From NCBI GenBank assembly GCA_000171875.1, contig ABHI01000001.1, positions 445,001 to 509,000 of the forward strand: a stretch of DNA of 64,000 bases, given 5' to 3'. The stretch comes from Flavobacteriales bacterium ALC-1. GTDB lineage: Bacteria; Bacteroidota; Bacteroidia; Flavobacteriales; Flavobacteriaceae. The notes below the pieces were generated by a model. It was not told the origin of the DNA. It saw only the letters and a list, made by a program, of their open reading frames with translations, and did no database searches. A program made the position numbers and the translations under genes. This document shows, one piece after another, positions 1 through 9,302 of the stretch (within the stretch, counting starts at the first letter, position 1; the number at the start of each line of letters is the position of its first letter).

Positions 1-647
1 ATTACAATATGCGCATTTGCTCTATACCTTTCATTTTTTGACTTGTAACTAGTAGTGAAACGAAAATTCCCAGAACTAGTAAGGGCATTTTGATAATTAC
101 CAAGTGACCTTAGACCTTTGTAAGCAATTGAGAAATTAAATTGTTTGGATAGATTAACTGCAAATGATGCATCCAACAACTGCCCTTGTTCAAAAGCGGT
201 TTTATATGTTAATCTTGTCCATGGCGTAGGTACTTCATAATATTTTATATCGTCTTCTTCTAAATAATTAAAATGTCTAGCCCTTGCTGCAAACAAGGGC
301 ATTGTAATATTCTTAGATGCATTAAAACTTAATGTATTATATGCTTGACCAATATTTGCAAAAGGCATTAAGCCAAAATTATCTTTCAATAAGTAATTGA
401 ATTTATAATTTTTTTTTATCGACAATGAGGTATCCACCTCAATTGTATCTATAGAACTATTAAATTGCAAATACATATCAATAGTTGCTAACTTACTAAA
501 ACCTCTAGCTTTTTTAGCAGACGAGGAATCGTTACTAAATGGATTGTCCTTATCAGGAAGTCTCGTTTTGTTTAACTTTACCTGAGCACTAATATTACTT
601 AGTGAATACAAAAAAAATATAAATACTAAATATTTAGGATGTAACAT
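1..647 (-). CDS. Putative outer-membrane porin, Porin_10 family (partial, 3' end outside window)
   Basis: Reading the complement from the ATG at 647 gives an open frame without stops that runs off the left edge, so about 215 N-terminal residues are visible. The first ~22 residues are hydrophobic and end in SNISAQ, which fits a Sec signal peptide. The mature part carries phrases I recognise from the Bacteroidetes 'putative porin' family (Porin_10/DUF4289): YKFNYLLKDNFGLMPF, NIGQAYNTL, RHFNYLEEDDIKYY and a segment ending AYKGLRSLGNYQ. The family is predicted to form an outer-membrane beta-barrel; the substrate is unknown. It lies downstream of the S8 protease gene in the same direction, but a hairpin terminator at 760-798 separates them, so it probably has its own promoter. 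Confidence 0.85.
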   Translation of the reverse strand, partial: MLHPKYLVFIFFLYSLSNISAQVKLNKTRLPDKDNPFSNDSSSAKKARGFSKLATIDMYLQFNSSIDTIEVDTSLSIKKNYKFNYLLKDNFGLMPFANIGQAYNTLSFNASKNITMPLFAARARHFNYLEEDDIKYYEVPTPWTRLTYKTAFEQGQLLDASFAVNLSKQFNFSIAYKGLRSLGNYQNALTSSGNFRFTTSYKSKNERYRANAHIV

Positions 648-759
648 ATATAAAATATTATACTTATTTAAGTTGATATTCCTCAGACTGAAGCATCAAC
701 AAATTGGTATTCAAAATTTTTCTTATTAACAATATGTTAAGCATAAAATATTTTTAAAT

Positions 760-798
760 ATTTAGAGCGAGAAATCATAAAATTATCTCGCTCTAAAT
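760..798 (-). terminator. Rho-independent terminator of the S8 protease gene
   Basis: A perfect 13-bp inverted repeat (760-772 with 786-798, arm ATTTAGAGCGAGA) with a 13-base loop lies 50 bases past the protease stop codon. On the minus strand it is followed by a T-rich stretch (TATTTAAAAATATTTT). Confidence 0.8.
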
Positions 799-847
799 AA
801 AAATTAAATGTAGTTCTAGTTCTTTTTATATTATTTAAACTATAAAA

Positions 848-2827
848 TTAATCAACTATTATCTTATGATTAATAACGTTAGTTCCTTCCTTTATAGATA
901 AAATATAAGTTCCTTTTGAAAAACTACTTACGTTTATTCTTTCATTAATCTCTGAACTCACAACCTTTATAAGATTATTGTAAACTACTCTCCCTTGTAA
1001 GTCACTGATTAATAACGAAACACTTTGATTACTTATTGTTTTATAATTTACATTAACAACACTAGTAGATGGGTTTGGCCAAATCTTAGCGTTTGACAAT
1101 TTATTGTCTGTAGTACCTAAAGTTAAGTTATTACCTGTAACAATTAGTGAAAAATTTTGGCTTTGTGGATCAAAAGGTCCTCCTACGTTACCTTGTAATG
1201 TTCCTTTATGTGTTACTGTCAATGTATAATTTCCAGATTCAGGTACATCAATATCAACAACCTCAATATTATCAACTATATTATCCCCTTTAGAATTTGA
1301 AAAACCTGTTGTTGGTGAATAATCTAATTTCCATGGAAGAAAAGTAGTTCCATCTTTAGTTAATCTCAAATCTAAATCATTAACCAGTCTAGGGGTAGGA
1401 TCATTTAACACACCTGTTGATACAGCTCCTGGTATATCAGTCCAACATATAGTAGCCTTCAAGTTTTCACCTGCCTGAGCAGAAAAAGTGTAAGTATAGG
1501 TTTGACCTTCACTTAAATTTAATTCCTCTATAATAGATTCACTGTTATTATCTTCTGCTATGGTCTCAGCTGAAGCTTTTGCATCTAAAAACCCCCAACC
1601 AAAAATTGGATCAGGTCCAGGTGTCGTTATATCATCTAAAGATGTATGACATACCAACCCTTTTAAAGTAGATGCATTCATATAAGATCCATTTAATTGA
1701 TTATAGTACTGTTGTAATAATATTAATGTCCCTGCTGTATTAGGAGAAGCCATAGATGTCCCGGAAAAAACAGCATAATTATCAGAAGGAACTGTAGAAA
1801 GTAAATTAGTTCCATCTGCAGCTAAATCTGGTTTTACTCTTAAATCATCAGTAGGACCTTGACTACTCCCTGAATTAATTGCTAAACTAGAAATCTCATA
1901 GTTGCCACTAAAAATTGGTTGTTCTACTATAGATGGATTAGCATTAGCAATTACAAGGCTATTCTTAGCATTTTTGTCTGTAGTTAGTTTATCATAACCA
2001 GCAAACATTCCATTTGGATAAGTAGTATTTCCTGCGTTTCCAGCTGAAGCAACTACTAAATATTGTGGATTATTACTAATTATATTGTCTATATTTCTAG
2101 CACTTTGTGTATAAGCTCCCATAATCCATGAGTCTAATGGACCAGAGCCATCGCCTGGATCTACAGGCACACCATATGAATGGTTAGAAACTAGTATTGG
2201 GGCTGTTGGGTCAGTTGCAGCTACAACCATCTCTGATTCATCATTATTCCAATTATATGATTTTACGTTTACATTAGGTGCCATTCCTAATGCTTGGGCA
2301 TTCGTTCCTTTTGATGCTATTGTACCAGATACATGGGTTCCGTGAGTACTTGGCCCAGCACTTCCGTCAGAATTTAAAGCGTCAATCATTGTTAATCTGG
2401 AACCAGAATTAGCGGTATTAGAAAATTCAAGATGCGTACCCTCAGCTGGTCCTCCATCCCATACTCCAATTGTCATTCCTGATCCATCCAAGTTTAGACC
2501 AAGGCTACCTCCTGATTGCAAGTGACTTGTTTTAGTACCTCTAGCTGCCTCAAGATTATCAGTAGCTCTGTAAATAGGCTTACCATCAATTATATCATAA
2601 ATATAAATCATCTGACTTTTTCCATTATCAATTGATTTACTAACCGTTGGATTAGCCTTAAAATAAGCCTCTACTCTATTGATTCTTTTTTGTTCTTGCT
2701 CTTCAAATTGTTTTAATAATTCAGTATTAGCTTTTGAAAGATTTCTATTCGAATTTTGAGAATTCAAAAAGCTACAAAAGCTAAAAAAAAACAATAGCAA
2801 GATACACTGTATTGTATTTCTTTTCAT
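848..2827 (-). CDS. Secreted subtilisin-like (S8) serine protease with type A T9SS sorting domain
   Basis: The 659-residue protein starts with a signal peptide (about residues 1-24, ending FLNSQ). The S8 catalytic set is complete: Asp124 in GVWDGG, His162 in THGTHVSGT, the oxyanion Asn264 in SAGN, and Ser358 in SGTSMASP. After the catalytic domain, around residues 440-570, there is a beta-sandwich like the P/PPC domains that follow many S8 proteases (LVNDLDLRL). The last ~75 residues (from KIWPNPS to IIVD) are a T9SS type A sorting domain, so the enzyme should cross the outer membrane by T9SS and be surface-attached or released. It probably digests extracellular protein. It lies directly downstream of a SusCD-type uptake operon but is separated from it by a strong terminator. 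Confidence 0.93.
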   Translation of the reverse strand: MKRNTIQCILLLFFFSFCSFLNSQNSNRNLSKANTELLKQFEEQEQKRINRVEAYFKANPTVSKSIDNGKSQMIYIYDIIDGKPIYRATDNLEAARGTKTSHLQSGGSLGLNLDGSGMTIGVWDGGPAEGTHLEFSNTANSGSRLTMIDALNSDGSAGPSTHGTHVSGTIASKGTNAQALGMAPNVNVKSYNWNNDESEMVVAATDPTAPILVSNHSYGVPVDPGDGSGPLDSWIMGAYTQSARNIDNIISNNPQYLVVASAGNAGNTTYPNGMFAGYDKLTTDKNAKNSLVIANANPSIVEQPIFSGNYEISSLAINSGSSQGPTDDLRVKPDLAADGTNLLSTVPSDNYAVFSGTSMASPNTAGTLILLQQYYNQLNGSYMNASTLKGLVCHTSLDDITTPGPDPIFGWGFLDAKASAETIAEDNNSESIIEELNLSEGQTYTYTFSAQAGENLKATICWTDIPGAVSTGVLNDPTPRLVNDLDLRLTKDGTTFLPWKLDYSPTTGFSNSKGDNIVDNIEVVDIDVPESGNYTLTVTHKGTLQGNVGGPFDPQSQNFSLIVTGNNLTLGTTDNKLSNAKIWPNPSTSVVNVNYKTISNQSVSLLISDLQGRVVYNNLIKVVSSEINERINVSSFSKGTYILSIKEGTNVINHKIIVD

Positions 2828-2904
2828 ATAATAAAATTTTTATTGCAATATAATGATATTATAAATAATTATTTACTTGTTAACATACGAAAATAATTAA
2901 AAGT

Positions 2905-2934
2905 AAAGAGCCACCTTATATAAGGTGGCTCTTT
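2905..2934 (-). terminator. Rho-independent terminator of the susCD operon
   Basis: A 30-base perfect palindrome (arm AAAGAGCCACCTTAT) lies 26 bases past the stop of the accessory lipoprotein gene. On the minus strand its descending arm is followed by TTT, then ACTTTTAATTATTTT. It closes the susC-susD-lipoprotein unit and insulates the protease gene. Confidence 0.85.
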
Positions 2935-2960
2935 GCATATAAAAATAATAATCTATATTA

Positions 2961-3683
2961 CTACTCTATAGTAAATGTATTAGAAGAAGATGAACCGCCT
3001 AAAGTAGTTGAACCTACTAAAGTTGTTGCCCCTGCCTTAACAGAATATGTTGGTCCTCCATCACCATAAGAATCGTAAACTACAACCCCATAGTCACCTG
3101 GTAATAAGCAAAACTCGAAAAATAAGTTTGCAAAATCATCAGCTGGGTTATTATATGGTCCCCCTGAGAATATCACAGTTGGTGTTCCTGATAAATCATA
3201 GATTTCCCATGTCGTTTCATCCGGCCATGTATCTAAGTCTAAGAAGAATTGCACTAATGTACCTGGACACTCCTCAGTAACATTAATAACCAAACTTCCT
3301 CCACTATCAATACTAGCAGATTCTTCAATGTTAAGAACTATAGTTTGCGGTACAAACTCTAAAGTATCATCATCTGTTACTGAAACAGATAAAGCACCTA
3401 CATTTGAATTCGCAGGAATGGTTACTGTACTTGGTACAGAATAACTCGCTCCTAATGTAGAACTTGCATCAACGGATACATTGAAGGTTCTTGCTGAACC
3501 TGTTTTGTTACCTGTATATACATTAATATCCTTAGTTGTAGTTCCATCCTTGTCAACTGTAAACCCACTAGGGCTCGTTTCAAAGGTCACATAGTTTGTA
3601 CTTCCACTAGGAAGGTCTTCTTCACAATTGTAGGCAAATGATACTAAGATGCCCACCATAATATAATTTATAATTTTCTTCAT
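2961..3683 (-). CDS. SusCD-associated surface lipoprotein (hypothetical)
   Basis: The 240-residue protein has a lipoprotein signal with the likely lipidated cysteine at Cys20 (FAYNCEED), followed by an acidic CEED stretch like those of surface-exposed flavobacterial lipoproteins. Residues ~30-135 look like a Calx-beta/Ig-like beta-sandwich (IPANSN, VTDDDTLE, QTIVLNIEES). Residues ~140-240 resemble a module often seen in flavobacterial secreted proteins (LDTWPDETTWEI ... YGVVVYDSYGDGGP). The gene follows susD by 22 bases and precedes a strong terminator, so it is the last gene of the operon. By analogy with SusE/F-type proteins it probably helps bind substrate at the cell surface. No catalytic motif is visible. 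Confidence 0.75.
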   Translation of the reverse strand: MKKIINYIMVGILVSFAYNCEEDLPSGSTNYVTFETSPSGFTVDKDGTTTKDINVYTGNKTGSARTFNVSVDASSTLGASYSVPSTVTIPANSNVGALSVSVTDDDTLEFVPQTIVLNIEESASIDSGGSLVINVTEECPGTLVQFFLDLDTWPDETTWEIYDLSGTPTVIFSGGPYNNPADDFANLFFEFCLLPGDYGVVVYDSYGDGGPTYSVKAGATTLVGSTTLGGSSSSNTFTIE

Positions 3684-3705
3684 GAGATAAGTCTTGTTTT
3701 AATTA

Positions 3706-5193
3706 TTATTGATTTTGATCGCTGATAAAGATATTATCTTGAATCTCTTGCTCAGGAATCTCAAACGTTAAACGCTCATCATCATAAGACATTGGTACAC
3801 CAACAAATGATAAGTGATTAGGTCCTCTATTTACAGTACCTTGATTTCTCTTAAGCGCTAAGTAAGATTTACCTTCTGCCCAAAGCTCAATACGTGTTTG
3901 TAAATAAATTTCATCTTGTAATGCTGTACCAGATAAACCATCTAAATAAGACGTATCAGGAACACGTTGAGACATTAATGATCTTAACATTTCTCTTGCA
4001 GGACCATCTTGACCTGATTTTGCTAAGGCTTCAGCATTTAATAAAACCATCTCTGCTTGACGCATGTATACATAGTCATTTAACATTGGTCCACTACCAG
4101 CTGGTTGTCTTGCTGGATCGTAAAACTTATCTAAAGGCATTAAGTATAATGAACCAGCAACAGTATAAAACTGAGCTTTACGTGCATCATCTGCAGGAAT
4201 TGCATTATATAAACCTTCATCTATAGACTTAGAATCTCCAAATGCTGGGTAACTGTATGAGAAATAATCCATTTGTCCCCACCATGATACTAAACCTAAA
4301 CCAATATCTAAAGTAATATCAACACCCCAAAACCATCCTGGTGTTGCTACATTATTAAAACCACCTGTAATCTCAGCTGCACTCATTAATGTTGCACCGT
4401 TAGTCGCCATCACTTCTGAAGTCAATGCTGCCACTTCTGGCCATGCATTACGCTTAGACGCTAATACATAAGCTAACATTGCTTGTGCAACTGGCTTATT
4501 AACCTGAGTCTTAGTTGGTCTGTTATAACCATCTAAAAGATCGATTGCTCTGTTTAAATCTCTTTCGATAAATTCAAATACCGCAGTCGTTGTAGATTTT
4601 GCTTGACCTGTAGCTGTGGTCTCATCATATAATGGTAAGATTTCAGCATCAGGATAGTAATCTCTAGACATATATTGAGTTAAATACCACATAGAATGTG
4701 CTCGCATAGCTAAAGCCTGTCCTAAGATATGTCTGTTCACCTCAGTGTCAGGAGTGCTATTTGTACCACCTAAAGTACCAATAACAATATTTGAGTTTTT
4801 AACAACTCTGTAATAGTGTCTCCATACCTGATAATTATCCGTAAACGTAAAATCTTGTGTACACTGTAATTCAGTAATACTTGCTCTATACCATCCGTAA
4901 GTACTTAAAGACAACGCTAAGTCACCAGATAACATATCACCAAAGATATCATATGCTTTGTGACCGAAATCATCGTGACCACCTGTACCACCTGTACCAG
5001 TACTAAATGTCGTAGTGTATACACCATCCATAGTACCAATAACAATCTCAGGATTTACAGCTGCTGCATCTGCAAGCTGGTCTAAAGTAATTAGACCACC
5101 TTGAGGTTCAGTATTTATAAAGTCCTTTTCACAACTGAATGCCAATGACATCACAGCTGATAACATTAATAATTTAAATACATTTTTTTTCAT
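3706..5193 (-). CDS. RagB/SusD family nutrient-binding outer-membrane lipoprotein
   Basis: The 495-residue protein has a lipoprotein signal with Cys21 (SLAFSCEKD). It shows family features: the alpha-helical TPR-like segment LAMRAHSMWYLTQYM and the C-terminal region EMVLLNAEALAKSGQ followed by an LRSLMSQRV repeat-like stretch. SusD proteins lie over the SusC barrel as a hinged lid and bind the ligand. The gene starts 15 bases after the susC stop, the usual susC-susD arrangement. The substrate cannot be read from the sequence. The absence of glycoside hydrolases and the nearby secreted protease suggest peptides or proteins rather than glycans. Confidence 0.93.
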   Translation of the reverse strand: MKKNVFKLLMLSAVMSLAFSCEKDFINTEPQGGLITLDQLADAAAVNPEIVIGTMDGVYTTTFSTGTGGTGGHDDFGHKAYDIFGDMLSGDLALSLSTYGWYRASITELQCTQDFTFTDNYQVWRHYYRVVKNSNIVIGTLGGTNSTPDTEVNRHILGQALAMRAHSMWYLTQYMSRDYYPDAEILPLYDETTATGQAKSTTTAVFEFIERDLNRAIDLLDGYNRPTKTQVNKPVAQAMLAYVLASKRNAWPEVAALTSEVMATNGATLMSAAEITGGFNNVATPGWFWGVDITLDIGLGLVSWWGQMDYFSYSYPAFGDSKSIDEGLYNAIPADDARKAQFYTVAGSLYLMPLDKFYDPARQPAGSGPMLNDYVYMRQAEMVLLNAEALAKSGQDGPAREMLRSLMSQRVPDTSYLDGLSGTALQDEIYLQTRIELWAEGKSYLALKRNQGTVNRGPNHLSFVGVPMSYDDERLTFEIPEQEIQDNIFISDQNQ

Positions 5194-5208
5194 ATCGCTT
5201 TTTTTTAA

Positions 5209-8200
5209 TTAAAATTTCAATTTAACACCTAAAGTAAATGTTGTAAGTGGTGCATAAAAACCTCTACCACTTCCACCATTTTGGCTAGTTGATGGATTAT
5301 AACCTGTTCTTTTAGATTTTATAAATAAGTTATCTCCAGACACATATAAGTTTACTAAATCTAAACCTGTCTTATCTAAGAATTTAGACGATAAGGTGTA
5401 ACCTAATAAAACATTGTTTAAGGCTAAATAATCTCTCTTAATAAGGAATCTTGTTGATCCAGAACTTACATTAGGGATAACTCTATCTGCAATTCTTGGT
5501 ACAGATGTAATATCACCTGGTTGTCTCCAACGATCTCTAATATCGACGTGTCTGTTAGTACCAGAAATACCACTATTATTATCGTGAATTAACTCACGGT
5601 ACTGACCATCAAAGGCGTAACCACCAATTGAATAAGTAAACTGCGTAGATAAGTTCCAATTTTTGTAACGTGCAGATAAACGGAAAGCTCCTGCTACATC
5701 TGGAATACCAGATTTCTCATTGAATTTTTCAGTTGCGCTAGCATACGTTTTTGTAACTGTTTTTTCTACGTTAGCATCAGGATTAGCATTTAAATAATCA
5801 GTCATACTCTGAATAGCAGTATCACCAGCATCAAAAATACCATCACCATTAACATCATCATAATACTGATTCCACATTGGGAAACCATCTGCAGGATCTA
5901 CACCAGCATACTCACGAATGTAGAAATCATATATAGAACGTCCTTTTGCATATGCAAAATTACCTTGTCTATCTAATATTTTAGGTAAACCTGTAGAAGG
6001 CTCAATAGGCATTGTTGTAATTTCGTTATCATACATAGAACCATTAACAGATAAGTCTAAAGTAAAATCATCTTTTCTGATAATATGACCTGTTAAATCA
6101 AATTCTAAACCAAAGTTTCTTAAGACACCATCATTAACTGTAATAACAGCTACACCTGTTGAAGGTGGATTTCTACGTGGAAAAATCAGATTTTCTGTAT
6201 CCTTAACAAAATAATCAATAGAACCATCTAACCAATTACCTAAACCAAATTCAACACCTACTTGGTATTGCTTAGCTGTTTCCCATGTTAATTCTGGGTT
6301 CTCAAAAGTGTTAGGTGCAATAGCAATAGAACCACCAAGGTTAGATGCATTAAATGTATCAATACCTGTGTAGAAACCTACTCCATTTTCATCACCTGTT
6401 ACACCATAAGATCCTTTAAGTTTTAAGTATGTAAACAAGTTACTATCTGATAAGAAGTCTTCATTAGATAAAATCCAAGCGGCACCTACAGAACCAAATG
6501 TTCCATATTTATCATTAGCAAATCTTGAAGAACCATCACGACGGATAGATCCTGTTAAGAAATATTTTTTATCAAAATCATAATTAACTTGACCAAAATA
6601 AGATTCTAATGTTCTACCTTGACGGAAACCTGTTGATGGATTGGCATCAATGATGTAGTTATTTAATTCATAAATACCTGGCACGACAGCTTTACTCTTA
6701 CTTCCTGTAATAAATGATTGCTCAAACTCATTACTCTCATGTGCTGCTAAAATCTCTAAAGAATGATTTCCAAAACTAGTTCTGTAACGTAACAACTGTA
6801 AAAAGTTCATCGTTAAAGTTTCTGTATTTCTCTGGAAAAAATTACCTCCATTAGGAGCTCCACCACCATAGAATTGGTTAGAAGCACTTTTAAAAATTTG
6901 GTTAGAGTACTGTGCACCAAACGTTGTTTCAAAAGTTAAGCCTTTTGCAACATTGATAGTCGCATTAAAACTACCATTAACTTCATGTCTATCCGTACCA
7001 ACAAAATCATATAATGCTGATGCTATTGGGTTAAGACCATCAGAAGCGGGTCTAGCTCTTGGAGCAAAACCATTATTAATCGCTGAAATAGAACCATAAT
7101 CATATTGGAAACCTCCAAAGATTGGATCTGCAACCAATTCCTGATTGTCATCTCTTAAGAAAACACCATAGATAGGTGGCATCTTATCAGCAAATTCAAA
7201 AAGGTTCTCTGCACCATTCGTCTGACCATTACTTCTAGTCTCAGAATACGTATAACCTAAGTTTGCACCAATCTTAAACCATGGTCTAACTTTAGCATTA
7301 ACATTTAATCTCGTTGTATATCTTCTAAATCCAGAATTAATAATATACCCTGAATCATCTAAGTAACCACCAGAGATAAAATACTTTACATCTTCATTAC
7401 CACCACCCATTCTAAGGTTAACCTCAGTTCTGTAGGCTGGATTAAATGATTCTTCTTGGAAATTCTTTGGTGTAAACTTACGTGTAACACCTGGTCTTAC
7501 TTGTGCTGTTGCTGGATCAATTAATTCAGCTCCATTGGCAACATTCCACATATTGTACACTGGGTTGATAAGCGTTGTAAATAAAGTATTATTTACAGTC
7601 CCTACTGGATCAGCATCACCAGTTAATATTTGTCTGTTCACATTTGCCTCCCATACATATCCAATAAATTCTTCTGGATCAGTAATAACATCATATCTAT
7701 CTATTAACTGTGTGTTAATACCAGTTCTTACATCAACTTCGATATAAGATTCTGTAGCAGAACCACCTTTAGTTGTGATTAAAATAACACCATTTGCACC
7801 ACGCGAACCATAAATAGCCGTTGCAGTCGCATCCTTAAGGATCGTTGTCGATTTAATATCTGAAGGGTTGATAGCATTTAAACTACCAGAGTAAGGAACA
7901 CCATCTACAACATATAAAGGTGCTCTGTTACCATTAACAGAACCGAAACCTCTAATTCTAATTGTAGAAGTAGAACCTGGCTGACCAGATGTGTTAATTA
8001 CTGTTACACCAGCAGCTTCACCTGCAAGTGACTGAGAAACGTTTGAGAAGTTTTTCGTTTCAATATTCTCAGATTTTACTACCGTTGCTGTACCAGCATA
8101 GGCTTTCTTAGTTGTGGTACCATAACCAACAACTACTACTTCATCAAGTGTGCTGTCATCTTCTAGAGCGACATCGTAAGTGTTACTTGCTCCTACAGTC

Positions 8201-8451
8201 ATTTCTGTAGTTTTCATACCTACATAAGATACGACAAGAACATCACCTTGATTGACTTGAATGGTATACTTACCATCAAAATCTGTTTGTTGACCTTTAT
8301 TGGTCCCCTTTACAAGTACGCTAGCACCAGGAAGCGGTAAACCGTCTGAAGCTGTTGTAACTGTACCTGTGACAGTTTTCTCTTGTGCAAAAGAAAATTG
8401 CATCACGAACGCCATAAAAAGCGTTAATAACCATGTTAACTTTAATTTCAT
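5209..8451 (-). CDS. SusC/RagA family TonB-linked outer-membrane transporter
   Basis: The 1080-residue protein has a signal peptide ending FSFAQ (residue ~23). Next comes a carboxypeptidase-regulatory-like domain (VTGTVTTASDGLPLPGAS ... VVSYVGMKT, ~25-100), a TonB box-like DEVVVVGYGTTTKK, a plug domain with the SusC signature SRGANGVILITTKGG (~215-230), and a long beta-barrel ending in the aromatic LGVKLKF expected for outer-membrane insertion. It imports oligomers bound by SusD, using TonB-ExbBD energy. It is the first gene of the susC-susD-lipoprotein operon. Rare GC-rich stretches or frame breaks are not seen. Confidence 0.95.
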   Translation of the reverse strand: MKLKLTWLLTLFMAFVMQFSFAQEKTVTGTVTTASDGLPLPGASVLVKGTNKGQQTDFDGKYTIQVNQGDVLVVSYVGMKTTEMTVGASNTYDVALEDDSTLDEVVVVGYGTTTKKAYAGTATVVKSENIETKNFSNVSQSLAGEAAGVTVINTSGQPGSTSTIRIRGFGSVNGNRAPLYVVDGVPYSGSLNAINPSDIKSTTILKDATATAIYGSRGANGVILITTKGGSATESYIEVDVRTGINTQLIDRYDVITDPEEFIGYVWEANVNRQILTGDADPVGTVNNTLFTTLINPVYNMWNVANGAELIDPATAQVRPGVTRKFTPKNFQEESFNPAYRTEVNLRMGGGNEDVKYFISGGYLDDSGYIINSGFRRYTTRLNVNAKVRPWFKIGANLGYTYSETRSNGQTNGAENLFEFADKMPPIYGVFLRDDNQELVADPIFGGFQYDYGSISAINNGFAPRARPASDGLNPIASALYDFVGTDRHEVNGSFNATINVAKGLTFETTFGAQYSNQIFKSASNQFYGGGAPNGGNFFQRNTETLTMNFLQLLRYRTSFGNHSLEILAAHESNEFEQSFITGSKSKAVVPGIYELNNYIIDANPSTGFRQGRTLESYFGQVNYDFDKKYFLTGSIRRDGSSRFANDKYGTFGSVGAAWILSNEDFLSDSNLFTYLKLKGSYGVTGDENGVGFYTGIDTFNASNLGGSIAIAPNTFENPELTWETAKQYQVGVEFGLGNWLDGSIDYFVKDTENLIFPRRNPPSTGVAVITVNDGVLRNFGLEFDLTGHIIRKDDFTLDLSVNGSMYDNEITTMPIEPSTGLPKILDRQGNFAYAKGRSIYDFYIREYAGVDPADGFPMWNQYYDDVNGDGIFDAGDTAIQSMTDYLNANPDANVEKTVTKTYASATEKFNEKSGIPDVAGAFRLSARYKNWNLSTQFTYSIGGYAFDGQYRELIHDNNSGISGTNRHVDIRDRWRQPGDITSVPRIADRVIPNVSSGSTRFLIKRDYLALNNVLLGYTLSSKFLDKTGLDLVNLYVSGDNLFIKSKRTGYNPSTSQNGGSGRGFYAPLTTFTLGVKLKF

Positions 8452-8479
8452 AAAACAATTATTTGAGTTAGTCTAGTTG

Positions 8480-8511
8480 CAAACATCTTAATTAAATATT
8501 AAATAAACAAG
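8480..8511 (-). promoter_or_regulatory. Possible promoter of the susC operon
   Basis: On the minus strand CTTG (8511-8508) is followed after 20 bases by GATGTTTG (8487-8480). This is one mismatch from the Bacteroidetes -7 box TAnnTTTG at the right spacing. It lies about 30 bases before the susC start codon. Weak, because both boxes are imperfect. Confidence 0.35.
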
Positions 8512-8654
8512 TGTTTTTGCTAAAAAAATGTTAATGCTTTTGCGAATTTATCAACAGGGTGCACAATTCATTTTTCCTAATGTTTTAAACATTTAACTCA
8601 ATACTTTAGTCAATACTTAGATGTAAAAACTGTAAAAGGGTTGCGTTAAAATTT

Positions 8655-8662
8655 TAACTTTG
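8655..8662 (+). promoter_or_regulatory. -7 promoter element of rnhB
   Basis: TAACTTTG matches the Bacteroidetes -7 consensus TAnnTTTG exactly. It ends only 16 bases before the likely rnhB start, so the leader would be very short. No good -33 TTTG is found at 19-21 bases upstream. Confidence 0.45.
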
Positions 8663-8678
8663 CTGAAATTTTAACATT

Positions 8679-9281
8679 TTGACTCTTAAAATTCAATTTT
8701 CTTCTTTCGATTTAGAATGTGGTACAGATGAGGCAGGCAGAGGCTGTCTAGCTGGACCAGTAACTGCTGCAGCTGTGATATTACCTCAATCATTTAATAA
8801 CAAAAAATTAAATGATTCTAAACAACTTTCAGAAAAAAACAGGAATCTTCTAAAACCTATTATTGAAACTGAAGCACTTTCTTTTGCCGTTCATCATATT
8901 TTTGAATCAGAGATTGACACCATTAATATATTGAACGCCTCAATTAAAGCCATGCATCATTCTATTGATAAACTTAAAATTACACCAAACTATATTATAG
9001 TTGACGGAAATAAATTTAAACCCTATAGAGACATTCAGCACAAAACTATAATTAAAGGAGATAGTAAATACCTGAGTATTGCAGCAGCTTCAATTTTGGC
9101 AAAAACATATAGAGATGAATACATGAAAAAAATTCATGAAGAATTTCCTATGTACAATTGGAAACAAAATAAAGGTTACCCAACAAAAGAACACAGAGCT
9201 GCAATTAAAGAATTCGGTATTACAAAATACCATAGAAAATCATTTAGATTATTACCAGAGCAATACCGTTTAGATTTATAA
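8679..9281 (+). CDS. rnhB: Ribonuclease HII
   Basis: This 200-residue enzyme removes RNA, including single ribonucleotides, from RNA-DNA duplexes. The active-site block [15 protein letters not shown] is present (Asp17, Glu18), followed by IIVDGNKF (Asp109) and [18 protein letters not shown], all diagnostic of RNase HII. Length is normal. There is no in-frame ATG near the conserved N-terminus; the frame opens with TTG at 8679, which gives the expected distance to the first motif, so TTG is taken as the start. A -7-like TAACTTTG lies just upstream. The next gene, a lipoprotein, starts 21 bases after the stop and may be cotranscribed. Confidence 0.95.
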   Translation: MTLKIQFSSFDLECGTDEAGRGCLAGPVTAAAVILPQSFNNKKLNDSKQLSEKNRNLLKPIIETEALSFAVHHIFESEIDTINILNASIKAMHHSIDKLKITPNYIIVDGNKFKPYRDIQHKTIIKGDSKYLSIAAASILAKTYRDEYMKKIHEEFPMYNWKQNKGYPTKEHRAAIKEFGITKYHRKSFRLLPEQYRLDL

Positions 9282-9302
9282 CTTTGTAATAAATATATTT
9301 TA

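Noticed and set aside
7535-7747. Open frame on the plus strand opposite susC
   Set aside because: It lies wholly inside the susC coding region in antisense, has no ribosome site or family motif, and its composition is what the reverse of a beta-barrel gene gives.
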